Below, piece by piece: positions 54,692 through 63,785 of a DNA stretch of 64,000 nucleotides (positions are counted from its first letter, which is position 1; each line of letters opens with the position of its first letter). A program made the translations under genes and the position numbers. The notes beneath the pieces were generated by a model. That model searched no databases. It had not been told where the DNA came from and saw only the letters and a list, made by a program, of their open reading frames with translations. Origin of the DNA: Streptomyces sp. RKAG290 (GTDB taxonomy: Bacteria; Actinomycetota; Actinomycetes; Streptomycetales; Streptomycetaceae); assembly GCF_023701695.1 (NCBI RefSeq), contig NZ_JAJOZC010000001.1, positions 7,253,894-7,317,893 of the forward strand, in the 5' to 3' direction.

Positions 54692-54707
54692 ATGTTCAAA
54701 CGAACAT
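54692..54707. promoter_or_regulatory. ATGTTC-4-GAACAT operator, probably for the DeoR protein
   Basis: A perfect 6-4-6 palindrome 20 bp before the DeoR start, overlapping the promoter. TGTTC/GAACA arms are typical of DeoR/GlpR sites. Confidence 0.55.
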
Positions 54708-54727
54708 TGCTGTGTTAGAAATGGGTC

Positions 54728-55513
54728 ATGGGTGTCGCTAATCGTCTGGACCTGACCCTGCGACTGGTGCAGGGCTCCGACCGGGTTTCCGTGTCGGAGC
54801 TCTCCCAGCGTCTGGGAGTCTCCGAAATGACCGTGCGCAGGGACCTCGACGCATTGGAGCGTCAGGGGCTGGTGCGCAGGGTGCACGGAGGCGCCGTCGC
54901 CACACGCTCCCGCGAGGAGGAGGCGGGATTCTCGGCCCGCGAGCCGTGGCAGGCCGCCACCAAGGACCGGCTCGGGGCAGCCGTGGCCGCGATGGTGGAA
55001 CCGGGGTCGAGGGTGTTGCTGGACGCGGGTACCACCACCGTGCACGTGGCGGAGCACCTGGCGGGACGCGCCCCGCTGACGGTGGCGGTCCTCAGCCTCC
55101 AGGCTGCGGTGTGCCTCGCGGACCGGCCCGGCATCGATCTGCTGGTCGTCGGCGGCCGGTCCCGCTCCGGCGAGCGGTCCCTCGTCGGCCCGTTGGCCCT
55201 GCGCACACTGGAGGCCCTGGCCTTCGACAGCTTCGTGCTGTCCATCGGCGGGGTGCACGCGCAGCACGGGTGGTCGGAGTTCTCGCTCGACGACGCGGCC
55301 GTCAAGCAGGCCGCGCTGGCCGGTGCCGCCCGGACGATCGCGGTGGCGGACGCGACCAAGCTCGGGGTGCGCGCGTTCAGCCAGGTCGCCCCTTTGGGCG
55401 CGGTGGACGACTTCGTCACCGACGCCGCGGCCGAGGACGCCGCCACCCATCCCAACGGTCCCCTGACCCTGACCGCCCTGCGCGAAGCGGGCGTCCACAC
55501 AGTCCTGGCCTGA
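54728..55513 (+). CDS. DeoR/GlpR-family sugar-responsive repressor
   Basis: 261 residues. The N-terminal helix-turn-helix is VSVSELSQRLGVSEMTVRRDLDALERQGLVRRVHGGAV; the C-terminal DeoRC domain shows MVEPGSRVLLDAGTTTVHVAEHL and the IGGVH loop. These repressors respond to sugar phosphates. Its stop is 28 bp before the DUF4406 gene, and NUDIX follows, so it heads an operon. It likely represses itself. Confidence 0.92.
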   Translation: MGVANRLDLTLRLVQGSDRVSVSELSQRLGVSEMTVRRDLDALERQGLVRRVHGGAVATRSREEEAGFSAREPWQAATKDRLGAAVAAMVEPGSRVLLDAGTTTVHVAEHLAGRAPLTVAVLSLQAAVCLADRPGIDLLVVGGRSRSGERSLVGPLALRTLEALAFDSFVLSIGGVHAQHGWSEFSLDDAAVKQAALAGAARTIAVADATKLGVRAFSQVAPLGAVDDFVTDAAAEDAATHPNGPLTLTALREAGVHTVLA

Positions 55514-55541
55514 ACCGGGCCGACCACGAGGAGCACATGTC

Positions 55542-55919
55542 ATGACCACCCTCCAGCAGCCCCTGATGATTCTGGTCGCCGGCCCCTACCGGTCGGGGAC
55601 CGGCGACGACCCGGCCAGACTCGGCGCCCATGTGCGGGCGATGAACCGGACGGCCCTGGCGCTCTTCCGCGCAGGCCACCTGCCGGTCACCGGCGAGGCC
55701 CTGGCCCTTCCCCTGATAGAGACCGCGGGAGGCGCTGCCCCTGGCGACCCCGTCTTCCAGGAGATCTTCCACCCCGTCGCCGAACGGCTGCTGGCGCGTT
55801 GTGACGCGGTGCTGCGCATCGGCGGCCCCTCGGAGGGCGCGGACCGGATGGTCGCGGTCGCCCGGGCCCAGGGACTGGACGTCTACACCGGCATCGACGA
55901 CATCCCGGCCGCCCGGTGA
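55542..55919 (+). CDS. DUF4406 protein (nucleoside deoxyribosyltransferase-like fold)
   Basis: 125 residues. MILVAGPYRSG at the start, a central GEALALPLIETAGG and the RCDAVLRIGGPSEGADRMVAVARAQGL end match DUF4406, which has the fold of nucleoside 2-deoxyribosyltransferases. The activity is not proven. It overlaps the NUDIX gene by four bases (GTGA) and follows the DeoR gene, suggesting one pathway of nucleotide-sugar or nucleoside salvage. Confidence 0.8.
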   Translation: MTTLQQPLMILVAGPYRSGTGDDPARLGAHVRAMNRTALALFRAGHLPVTGEALALPLIETAGGAAPGDPVFQEIFHPVAERLLARCDAVLRIGGPSEGADRMVAVARAQGLDVYTGIDDIPAAR

Positions 55920-56629
55920 CCGCCGGCCCGGACACCCCGGACCGGAGCGGACGTCCCGGCATCGATCTCCCGGACCGGCGCGGACGTACCGGCCTGGACC
56001 AGCACGGCAGGGACCTGACCGGCAATCCGCGCGTGCACATCAAGGACGTGGAGGTGCTCTCCTGCGACTGGTACGTCCTGCGCAGGACCACCTTCGACTA
56101 CCAGCACAGCGACGGGCACCGGAGCCAGGAGCAGCGCGAGACCTACGACCGGGGTGACGGCGCCACGATCCTGCTCCACCACACCGAACGTCGTACCGTG
56201 CTGCTGACCCGTCAGTTCCGTCTCCCCGCCTACGTCAACGGGCATCGCGACGGGATGCTGATCGAGACCGCCGCCGGGCTGCTCGACGGCGACGCCCCGG
56301 AGGAAGCCATCCGGAGGGAGGCGGCCGAGGAGACCGGGCACACCATCGGCACTCCCGAGCCCGTCTTCGCCGTCTACATGAGCCCGGGGTCGGTCACCGA
56401 ACGGCTGTACTTCTTCGCCGCTCCCTACGACTCCGCCACTCCCACGGCCGACGGGTACGGCGTCGCGGCCGAGGGGGAGGACATCACCACCGTGGAACTT
56501 CCCTTCGACGAGGCGCTCGCGATGATCCGCAGCGGGGAGATCGCCGACGCCAAGACCATCATGCTGCTCCAGTGGGCGGCACTGGACGGGCCTTTCCGGC
56601 CGGCCCGCTCCTCGCCCCGGTCCCGCTGA
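55916..56629 (+). CDS. NUDIX hydrolase (NudK/ADP-sugar pyrophosphatase-like)
   Basis: 237 residues from a GTG at 55916. The core Nudix box RREAAEETGH is at about residues 133-142, preceded by MLIETAAGLLDGD, the NudK-type (GDP-mannose/ADP-sugar) loop. It hydrolyses a nucleotide sugar to sugar phosphate and NMP. Its start overlaps the DUF4406 stop, so they are coupled. The first 35 residues are low-complexity and maybe unfolded; a later start is possible. Confidence 0.87.
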   Translation: MTAGPDTPDRSGRPGIDLPDRRGRTGLDQHGRDLTGNPRVHIKDVEVLSCDWYVLRRTTFDYQHSDGHRSQEQRETYDRGDGATILLHHTERRTVLLTRQFRLPAYVNGHRDGMLIETAAGLLDGDAPEEAIRREAAEETGHTIGTPEPVFAVYMSPGSVTERLYFFAAPYDSATPTADGYGVAAEGEDITTVELPFDEALAMIRSGEIADAKTIMLLQWAALDGPFRPARSSPRSR

Positions 56630-56817
56630 GCCGCCGCTGTGGGTGCCGGCTCGTCGAGGGGCCGGTGTGCGTCCTGGGTGGACGGCCCACGCGCGATACG
56701 TAGCGAGTGCCCGTCGGGTGCCACGCCACGCCGCGCTCGCGGCCGTACGGCCCACGGGCTACGCCTTTCCGGTCGGTGAGCCCCGGCGCACGTCGTAGGC
56801 CCCTGGACCGGACGGTT

Positions 56818-57438
56818 TCACCGGTCCGTCGTCGGGCGCAGCGCGTCGATGACGAGGTCGAGCAGCCGGCCGGTCTGCTCGGGTGTGCCGCTTCCCGCCG
56901 TGGCGAGGAACACCCCGAGGAGCATGGTGGTGACGTCGTCGGGGTCGACGTCCGCACGAAGTGACCCGGCCTCCGCTCCGCCGGCCAGGATCATCCCGAT
57001 CGCGGCAGTGATGCGTTCCCGCGTGGCCGGCGTGGCGATCCTTCCCGAGGTCCAGCCGGTGCGGAGCGTGTTGGCCATCCCGCGCTTCTTCGCGACGAAG
57101 CCCGCATAGCCGTCCATCCACCTCCGCAGGGCGACATCGGGCGGGAACTCGTCGAGGAGGGTGGGCGCGCTCGTGGTGATGTCGTCGAGCTCGGCGCCGT
57201 ACACGGCCTCGACGAGTGCCTCCCGGGTGGGGAAGTGACGGTAGAGGGTGCCGATGCCGACTCCGGCATCGCGAGCGATGCCCTCCAGCGGAACGGTGTC
57301 GTCGGCAGCCGCGAAGGCCGCTCGGGCGACAGTGATCAGCTTCTCGCGGTTGCGGCGCGCGTGGGCGCGGACCGGGCGGTCGGTGCCGGTGTTCCGGTCG
57401 GCGGGGACGCCTGCGGGCGTCGACTCGGACGGACTCAA
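56818..57438 (-). CDS. TetR/AcrR-family repressor
   Basis: About 206 residues from a TTG at 57438 (GGAGG ten bases before it); ATGs at 57501 and 57528 are alternatives that would read through the two operator palindromes. The N-terminal TetR helix-turn-helix is NREKLITVARAAFAAADDTVPLEGIARDAGVGIGTLYRHF PT-type. The C-terminal helices bind an unknown ligand. It is divergent from an aldo/keto reductase, with two strong palindromes between them. Confidence 0.85.
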   Translation of the reverse strand: MSPSESTPAGVPADRNTGTDRPVRAHARRNREKLITVARAAFAAADDTVPLEGIARDAGVGIGTLYRHFPTREALVEAVYGAELDDITTSAPTLLDEFPPDVALRRWMDGYAGFVAKKRGMANTLRTGWTSGRIATPATRERITAAIGMILAGGAEAGSLRADVDPDDVTTMLLGVFLATAGSGTPEQTGRLLDLVIDALRPTTDR

Positions 57439-57439
57439 A

Positions 57440-57490
57440 GCGGAGGGACCTCCGTTAGTGTTATGGTCGATTAGCGGAGGCTCCTCCGCT
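57440..57490. promoter_or_regulatory. paired TetR operators (CGGAGG-2-CCTCCG and AGCGGAGG-2-CCTCCGCT)
   Basis: 57441-57454 is a perfect 6-2-6 palindrome and 57473-57490 a perfect 8-2-8 palindrome of the same GCGGAGG core. Their centres are 34 bp apart, about three helix turns. They probably bind the adjacent TetR protein and control both divergent genes. Confidence 0.75.
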
Positions 57491-57521
57491 TTCTCTATCA
57501 TCGCACGAGGACGGGATTGCC

Positions 57522-58467
57522 ATGACATCCAGCAGTAGTACTCCGCGCCCCGAGGTAACGGCCTCCGGTGCCGCTCGTCCGGGGGCCCTGGCCTGCTCGC
57601 CGGCCGCACGGTATCCCGCGTCGGGTACGGGCCATGCAACTCGAGCGTCTGCGTCAGGACCGCGGCGCCGCTCTTGCGCTCCTGCGTCGCGCGGTCGAAC
57701 TCGGTGTAGACCACATCGACACCGCCCAGTTCTACGGCGACGGCTTCGTGAACGGGCTCATCCGGGAGGCGATCCACCCCGAGGACGGCGTCCTGGTCGC
57801 CAGCAAGGTCGGCGCCGACGCCGACCCCGGCGGCCCCATCCCGCTCCGGCTCGCCCAGCGTCCCGAACAGCTCCGGGCGAGCGTCGAGGACAATCTCGTC
57901 AGCCTCGGCGTCGACCGCATTCCCCTGGTGAACCTGCGCCGCACGGACGCCGGCCCCGGGCTCCGGGCCGAGGGCGACCAGGTGGTCGGTATCGATGACC
58001 AGCTCGCGGTGATGGTCGCGATGCGCGACGAGGGCAAGATCGGTGCGATCGGGCTGAGCAGCGTCACCTTTGACGTGTTGCGGCATGCCATCCCGGCGGG
58101 CATCGCCTGCGTCCAGAACGCCTACAGCCTGGTGGCCCGTGGCGACGAGGACATGCTTGAGCTCTGCGTGGCGGAGGGGGTCGCCTGGGTTCCGTACTTC
58201 CCGCTCGGCGGTGCGTTCCCCGGCCTTACCAAGGTGACCGACGAGCCGGCCGTCACCGCCGGGGCGCGAGCTCTGGGGATCACTCCGTCGCAGCTGGGCC
58301 TCGCCTGGCTCCTGCGCCACGCTCCGAACGTGCACCTCATCCCGGGCACCGCCGACGCCGCTCACCTCGAGGCGAACGTTGCTGCGGGCACGCTTGCACT
58401 CGACGACGCCACGATCGCCGCGCTCGACGCCGTCCCCTCGCGCTCCGTCGACATTCCGCTCAGCTGA
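57522..58467 (+). pseudogene. aldo/keto reductase, two one-base losses near N-terminus
   Basis: The frame starts at the ATG 57522, MTSSSSTPRPEVTASGAARPG, and breaks at the G5 run 57581-57585 and again at GGG 57629-57631. One added G at each gives GLLAGRTVSRVGYGAMQLERLR, the strand-1 GxGAM motif of AKRs. The rest is intact: LGVDHIDTAQFYGDGFVNGLIREAI (catalytic Asp and Tyr), VASKVGADA, LNLRRTDAG, and a final PGTADAAHLEANVAAG. It is a barrel oxidoreductase using NADPH. TetR controlled. Confidence 0.82.
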
Positions 58468-58562
58468 CCCGCGCCCCGGCGCCCCGGCTGCCGGATCAAG
58501 GACTTGAACAGCAGCCCCGTACGAATCAGTCCCTGCGGAGCGGGGCGGACAGGAAGGCTCCG

Positions 58563-58883
58563 ATGTCGCTGAACACCGCCGAACGGCTTCGAACGAGTGC
58601 GGAACTCAAGAACAACCTCGCACTCTCGGGGCTGACCCTCCATGAAGTGGCGGAAGACCTGCGATTCACCCCGGAGCGGCTGCAGTCCACGCTTGAGGCC
58701 GGCACCACGGCCGATCCGGTCGACGTGTGGCAGCTGCGCGACTATTTGGACCAAGCCTTGCGGGATGCCGGCGGACAGCCCGCCTCGTGCTCGGCGCTGA
58801 CCGGGCGCGCCCGCCTCAAGGCGCGGATGTGGTTCTCGCTGCGAGATGCTCCACGCCACGTGTCACGGCCTCCTGACCTTTGA
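58563..58883 (+). CDS. DUF2316 family protein
   Basis: 106 residues: MSLNTAERLRTSAELKNNLALSGLTLHEVAEDLRFTPERLQSTLE with a helix-turn-helix-like helical layout, then DPVDVWQLRDYLDQALRDAG. This matches DUF2316, a small helical family of unknown role, often next to aldo/keto reductases or regulators. It lies 96 bp after the AKR gene on the same strand, so it may be co-transcribed. Start preceded by AGGAAGG. Confidence 0.85.
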   Translation: MSLNTAERLRTSAELKNNLALSGLTLHEVAEDLRFTPERLQSTLEAGTTADPVDVWQLRDYLDQALRDAGGQPASCSALTGRARLKARMWFSLRDAPRHVSRPPDL

Positions 58884-59392
58884 GTGGCCCTGCCGCTGTC
58901 CTTGCCTGGGGCCTCTCGTTCGGATCAGGTGGGGCTTGAGTGCCCTGCCGCCGCACCGCACCGCACCACGCGGCATGGCCGTCGGTGGCCGTCGCTCCGC
59001 TTCGCCCCCTCCTGCGCCGGGCGAGGCGCGGAACCGGGCCCTGCTCGCTGACCGACCTGACCCGACCTGACCGGCCTGACGACCTGAACCGATCGAAAGA
59101 CCCTGGACGACCAGCCGCCCCGACGGGCGGCTGGTCGTCCCTCGTATGCGCGCGTTTTCGTTCCCGCCCGTAGGTGGTGGCGGGGCGGGGGCGTTAAGGG
59201 CATAGCGCGCGCACGCCTATAGGGCGCGCTTGCATATTGCCCGCGTGTGCAAGTAATGTTTCGGAGGTAAGCGACCGCCACGCACTTTTTCGCAGGGCCT
59301 GCCTGCGTCCGGCCGGTCGCGCCGCATGAAGCGTGTTCCGCCTCGCTCCACGCGGCACAACCCCCCATCAGCACCTGATTGAGGTCACCACC
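58884..59392 (+). other. 509-bp stretch: degenerate CCGACCTGA repeats, hairpin, promoter candidate
   Basis: Contains short ACCTGACC-type repeats at 59051-59090, the perfect hairpin at 59105-59140, and further on TTGCAT at 59231 and TAATGT (18-bp spacer), a promoter-like pair before GGAGGTAAG. The last must serve the next aldo/keto reductase. No supported gene. Confidence 0.45.
59105..59140 (+). terminator. perfect 16-bp hairpin (terminator)
   Basis: GGACGACCAGCCGCCC and its exact complement with a CGAC loop, 220 bp downstream of the DUF2316 gene. Confidence 0.7.
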
Positions 59393-60402
59393 ATGAGCAT
59401 CCGCTCCCTGCTGCCCGGCCGCATCGGCTTCGGCACCGCCCCCTGGGCAACATGTTCCGCGCCATCCCCGAGGACGAAGCCGCCGCCACCGTGCAGGCCG
59501 CGTGGGACCAGGGCATCCGCTACTTCGACACCGCGCCGCTGTACGGTGCGGGGCTCGCCGAGATCCGGCTGGGTGACGTCCTCGCTCAGCAGCCCCGCGA
59601 CGAGTTCGTCCTGTCGACGAAGGTGGGACGGGTCATACTCGACGAGGCCGAGGACCCCGCGAGCCGTGAACTCGGCGAGAAGGGGGCGCTGTTCGAGCAC
59701 GGACGTCCCAACCGGATCGTGAACGACTACAGCGCCGACGCCACCCTGCGCTCCATCGAGGACAGCCTCAAGCGCCTGAGGACGGACCGGCTCGACATCG
59801 TCTGGGTCCACGACGTCGCACAGGACTTCTACGGCGATGAATGGGTCAACGTCTACGAGAGCGCCCGCACCGGCGCCTTCCGGGCGCTGACCCGGCTGAG
59901 GGAGGAGGGCGTGATCAAGGCCTGGGGCCTCGGCGTCAACAAGGTCGAGCCGCTGGAAATGACGCTCGACCTGGACGAGCCGCACCCCGACGCGTTCCTG
60001 CTTGCCGGGCGCTACACGCTGCTCGACCACGGACGAGCCCTGCAGCGCCTGCTGCCCGCCGCGGCCGCGCAGGACGTCGACATCGTCGTGGGCGGCCCGT
60101 ACAGCTCAGGCATCCTCGCGGGCGGCAACCACTTCGAGTACGCCGAGGCGCCCGCCGACATCATCGAGAAGGTCGGCCTCATCAAGGCGCTGGCGCAGCA
60201 GAACGGCATCGGCATCAAGGCCGCCGCCCTCCAGTTCGTACTGGCCCACCCCGCCGTCGCCGCGGTCATCCCCGGTGCCACCCGCCCCAGCCGGATCGCC
60301 GAGGACCTGGGCGCCCTCGCGCAGGACGTCCCCGACACCTTCTGGGCCGCGCTGCGCGAGCAGGCAGTCATCTCGCGCGACGCGCCCGTCCCCACCATCT
60401 GA
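59393..60402 (+). pseudogene. aldo/keto reductase (second copy), one base missing in a C5 run
   Basis: The ATG at 59393 gives MSIRSLLPGRIGFGTAP; then one C is missing from the C5 run 59439-59443 and the frame is lost. One added C restores GNMFRAIPEDEAAATVQAAWDQGIRYFDTAPLYG, with catalytic-type Asp, Tyr and later Lys (LSTKVGR) and His (VHDVAQ). The C-terminus is intact (VIPGATRPSRIAEDLG). It belongs to the aldo/keto reductase group related to fucose dehydrogenase. It precedes an SRPBCC gene by 30 bp, probably one operon. Confidence 0.82.
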
Positions 60403-60432
60403 TCCCGCCCGCACCCGCCCTGAGGACGCACC

Positions 60433-60846
60433 ATGAGTTCCGTCACCGTCACCCGCACCATGCCGCACCCCGCCGGACAGATCTGGGAGCTCGTCGGCGG
60501 CTTCGGCTCCCTGCCCGACTGGTTGCCCTACATCCGACAGTCCGAGCTCAGCCACGGTGGCCGGCTGCGCACGCTGACGAACGCCGATGGTGGCGTGATC
60601 GTCGAACGGCTCGAAGCCTTCGACGAGGCGGACCGCAGCTACCGCTACTCCATCGCACAGGCGCCGTTCCCCGTCACCGGCTACCTCTCCACCCTGCGGG
60701 TCATCGACCTGGGGCGGGAGGGCGCCCGGGTGGAATGGTCGGGCACGTTCACTCCGGAGGGCGTGAGCGAGAGTGAGGCGAAGGACCTCTTCGAAGGCAT
60801 CTACCGCGATGGCCTCGCAGCCCTTGCGGAGACGCTCGACGCCTGA
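60433..60846 (+). CDS. SRPBCC-family protein (polyketide cyclase/dehydratase-like)
   Basis: 137 residues. The START-like fold is clear: VTRTMPHPAGQIWELVGGFGSLPDWLPYI, a central GGRLRTLTNADGGVIVERLEAFD, then VEWSGTFTPEGVSESEAKDLFEGIYRDGLAAL. These proteins bind hydrophobic ligands or act as cyclases. It is the likely partner of the preceding aldo/keto reductase. The ligand is unknown. Confidence 0.87.
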   Translation: MSSVTVTRTMPHPAGQIWELVGGFGSLPDWLPYIRQSELSHGGRLRTLTNADGGVIVERLEAFDEADRSYRYSIAQAPFPVTGYLSTLRVIDLGREGARVEWSGTFTPEGVSESEAKDLFEGIYRDGLAALAETLDA

Positions 60847-60947
60847 CGGGCAGCCTTCTGGGCGCCTGGCGGGTCGGGGTCAACGCCGACGGTCGAGCGC
60901 CGCGCGTTGTCACGGGCGCCGCCGGAGCCCGACCGTACGATCGGCCC

Positions 60948-61676
60948 ATGCAACCGTCCGTGTACGCAAGGTGCTCACTAGTGGCGTGCGTGGCTACGGC
61001 CGCCTTCATCGCGGGCCCAGGCACTCGTGCGGCCGCCACCCCGTCACCGGCCGCGCCGGCAGCGGGGGCGAGCCTGGGCGGGTACGCCCGACTCCACTCG
61101 CTCGCCGCTCTCTCGGCCCGGCGGCTCGACACGGCCCGTCCGGTCGCCGCCGCGAAGTGGGGGACGGGCGATCCCGTCGAGGACCCGTCACGTGAGCGGC
61201 AGGTGCTCGACACTGCGGCGCTGCAGGCGCGCGAAGCGGGAGCTGACCCCGGCGCGACGGTGCGGATCTTCCGGGACCAGATCGAGGCGAACAAGCAGGT
61301 GCAGCGCGCGTTGCACCGACGCTGGGATGCGGACCCCTCCGTCGCGCCCAAGCTCCGGCCGGACCTCACAGAGGTGCGCGAGGCGATCAATCGCGTCAAC
61401 GTCGACCTGGTCCGTGCGATCGCAGACTCCGCCGCGGCACGCGCGGCTCCTTCCTGCGCCGGCACCCTGTCCGCCGCCGAGTCGCACGTACGACGCATCG
61501 GGCACCTCGATCGCCCCCGCACGGCAGCGCTGACCCGCGCACTGCGTTCCGTCTGCACGGCGGGGGCCCCTCGGCCCGGTGGGCCGCATTCCTGGTCCAG
61601 CGGATTGTCGGCGTGGGCAGCGCCGTTGACGATGTTCATCGTTCAGCAGCAGCAGGTGGGCGTCGGCGCCCTCTAG
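60948..61676 (+). CDS. secreted chorismate mutase (AroQ-gamma type)
   Basis: 242 residues. A signal peptide (YARCSLVACVATAAFIAGPGTRAAA) and an AroQ helical domain: LAALSARRLDTARPVAAAKWGTGDPVEDPSRERQVLD and RIFRDQIEANKQVQRALHRRW, with Arg, Lys and Glu/Gln of the active site. It rearranges chorismate to prephenate, here outside the membrane. The last 35-40 residues (after SVCTAG) have no clear family match, so the 3' end may be disturbed. Function of exported chorismate mutases in Streptomyces is unclear. Confidence 0.85.
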   Translation: MQPSVYARCSLVACVATAAFIAGPGTRAAATPSPAAPAAGASLGGYARLHSLAALSARRLDTARPVAAAKWGTGDPVEDPSRERQVLDTAALQAREAGADPGATVRIFRDQIEANKQVQRALHRRWDADPSVAPKLRPDLTEVREAINRVNVDLVRAIADSAAARAAPSCAGTLSAAESHVRRIGHLDRPRTAALTRALRSVCTAGAPRPGGPHSWSSGLSAWAAPLTMFIVQQQQVGVGAL

Positions 61677-61918
61677 GTAGCGGTAGGGGGCTGACGGTGG
61701 GCCGCCGCGGCGGCCGTGGTGGTGGCGAGGTGGACGCCGAGGATCGCGTGGGCGCCGAGCGGGAGTTGGTGGCGGTGCCGTCGAGGGCGACCGGAGCGGC
61801 GCCGGGCGCACCCCACGGACGGCCCAAACGATCGTATAAAGTCCGGTGATTGACATCGGGCGTCTGGTGTCCGGTCACGCCGGGTGGTCGGTCGGGGCGG
61901 GCGCGGGGGGCGATTCAC

Positions 61919-63325
61919 ATGGGTGGGACACGCGGACGAAAGAGTGCTCCGGCGGGCGGGCGCTCGCGTAGGCGCGCGGGCGGGAAACCGGGCGGGCTGA
62001 CGCGTCGGGGCCGGATCGTTGCCTGGACCGCCGGTATCGGCGCCGTGTGCGTCCTCGGCGCCGGCGGTGCCGGTGCGTGGATCTACAACGACCTCGACAG
62101 CAACATCCATGGCGCCCACCTCGACGGCAAGCTCGGCGAGGACCGCCCGGAGAACATCAGTCCCGGGTCGCGGAACATCCTGGTCGTGGGCTCCGACAGC
62201 AGGTCCGGGGCCAACGCCCGGTACGGCGGCATGGAGGGGGCACCATGCACTCCGACACGCTGATGGTCCTGCACATCCCCGCGAACCGGAAGTGGGCCGC
62301 GGTCGTCTCCTTACCCCGCGACTCCTGGGTGCGAATACCGGCCTGCGACAAGGGCAACGGTACGACCTCCGAGGTCCATCACTTCAAGATCAACGAGGCG
62401 TTCTCGCTCGGCGGCACAAGCGGCGAGGTGGCCGACGCCGCCGCTTGTACCATCAAGACCATCGAAGCCAACACCGGTCTGCGCATCGACAACTTCATGT
62501 CGGTCGAATTCCAGGGGTTCAAGGGCATGGTCAACGCCCTGGGCGGCATAGAGGTCTGTCCTGAGCAGGCCATCCACGACAAGAAGGCCCACCTCGATCT
62601 GGAGGCCGGCTGCCAGACGATCAGGGACGAGAAGGCGCTCGGCTACGTGCGTGCCCGCTACAGCGTGGGCGACGGCTCCGACACCGGACGCATCGGCCGC
62701 CAGCAGGAGTTCATGTCGGCGCTGGCCGAGAAGGCCAAGTCGAAGATCACCGACGCCGGTGCCCTCTACAAGTTGCTGCAGTCCCTCACCAAGTCCCTGA
62801 CCACGGACGACGACCTGGCCGGGGTGAAGCCGCTCACCGGCCTCGCGTCCGAGCTGAAGGGCGTCCCGGAGGACCGGCTGACGTTCCTCACCGTTCCCAG
62901 CTATCCGCGCGAAGCCGACGTCCCGACGGACAAGGCCAACGTGGTGTGGCAGTACCCGCAGGCCGCCACCGTGTTCACTGCCCTGGCCAAGGACAGGGAG
63001 ATCGACAAGAAGAGCCTGGAGGCGGACGCGAAGGATCCGCTGTACGCGTCCTCCGTGCACGTGCGTGTCCTCAACGGATCGGACACCGGGGGAAGGCCGC
63101 CGCGGTCGCCGAGAGACTGCGCGAGGCCGGGTTCACCGTTACGGGCACCGGCAACGCGCCGCACACCGGCCGCACCACGGTCACCTACCCCCGGGCCTCG
63201 CCGACCGGGCCGCGGTCCTCGCGTCCCAGGTACCCGGCGCGCACGCTGTCGAGGACGCCGCCGCCCCGGCCGGCGAGGTCACCCTGGTGGCCGGCACCGA
63301 ACTGGACGTCGACGACCTGCGATAG
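61919..63325 (+). pseudogene. LCP (LytR-CpsA-Psr) cell-wall ligase, three one-base losses
   Basis: About 469 residues when repaired. A basic N-terminus, one transmembrane helix (IVAWTAGIGAVCVLGAGGAGAW), an LCP domain (NILVVGSDSRSG, SDTLMVLHIP, VSLPRDSWV, GYVRARYSVGDGSDTGRIGRQQEFM) and a LytR_C domain (VRVLNGSDTGG…). The frame slips at G5 62236-62240, at G5 63088-63092 and at C5 63188-63192; each is repaired by one base. LCP proteins attach teichoic acids or polysaccharides to peptidoglycan. Three slips in one gene strongly suggest sequencing error. Confidence 0.82.
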
Positions 63326-63473
63326 GGCACCACATCAAGAGACCGAGCGAGCCGTGCTTCCGCGTCTGCGACAGGACGCGGGAGTACGGACTCCGCGTCC
63401 GTACCGGATGCCGTCGTGCTGCGGCGGAACCAACGGTGCTGCCGGCCGCGGATTCGCCCGCTGACGTCGACGC

Positions 63474-63634
63474 CGACAATCGAGCGCACGATCTCGTGGC
63501 TGTCCGGCTACCGCAGACTCAGCCCCCGCTACGAACGCAACCCCCGCAACTCCCTGGCTTTTCTCGGCCTTGCCGCTGCCCTGTGCTGCGACAGGCGACT
63601 CCTCAGACCCACCACACTGGACACCGTCAAGTGA
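63474..63634 (+). mobile_element. IS5-type transposase 3' remnant
   Basis: About 53 codons: TIERTISWLSGYRRLSPRYE, then NPRNSLAFLGLAAALCCDRRL and stop. The ERTxxWLxxYRRLxxRYE phrase is the conserved C-terminal part of IS5-family DDE transposases, with the catalytic Glu nearby. The N-terminal part, with the two Asp residues, is missing. Confidence 0.7.
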
Positions 63635-63642
63635 CCAGGTCA

Positions 63643-63681
63643 CTCAAACTTCGATGACACCCGCTCGAACTTCGATGGCAC
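63643..63681. repeat. direct repeat CTCAAACTTCGATGACAC / CTCGAACTTCGATGGCAC
   Basis: Two 18-bp copies (16 identities) 21 bp apart, right after the IS5-type relic. Spacing of two helix turns suits a protein-binding site or the debris of an IS end. Confidence 0.5.
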
Positions 63682-63744
63682 AGGACAGTCGCGAGCGCAC
63701 CGCCTGTCAGTCGCGCCATGACCCTTCATTCGGTGCTCGCCGAA

Positions 63745-63785
63745 GTCACCACCTTCACCTGACCACTCGTCCGGCAGGTGGTGAC
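63745..63785 (+). promoter_or_regulatory. inverted repeat GTCACCACCT/AGGTGGTGAC over the next start codon
   Basis: A perfect 10-bp stem with a 21-base loop. The right arm contains the GTGGTG start region of the following open frame, so a hairpin in the RNA could hide its start. Confidence 0.4.

Noticed and set aside
61570..61840. possible minus-strand gene after the chorismate mutase
   Set aside because: Short open frames here are Pro/Arg-rich with no family match.
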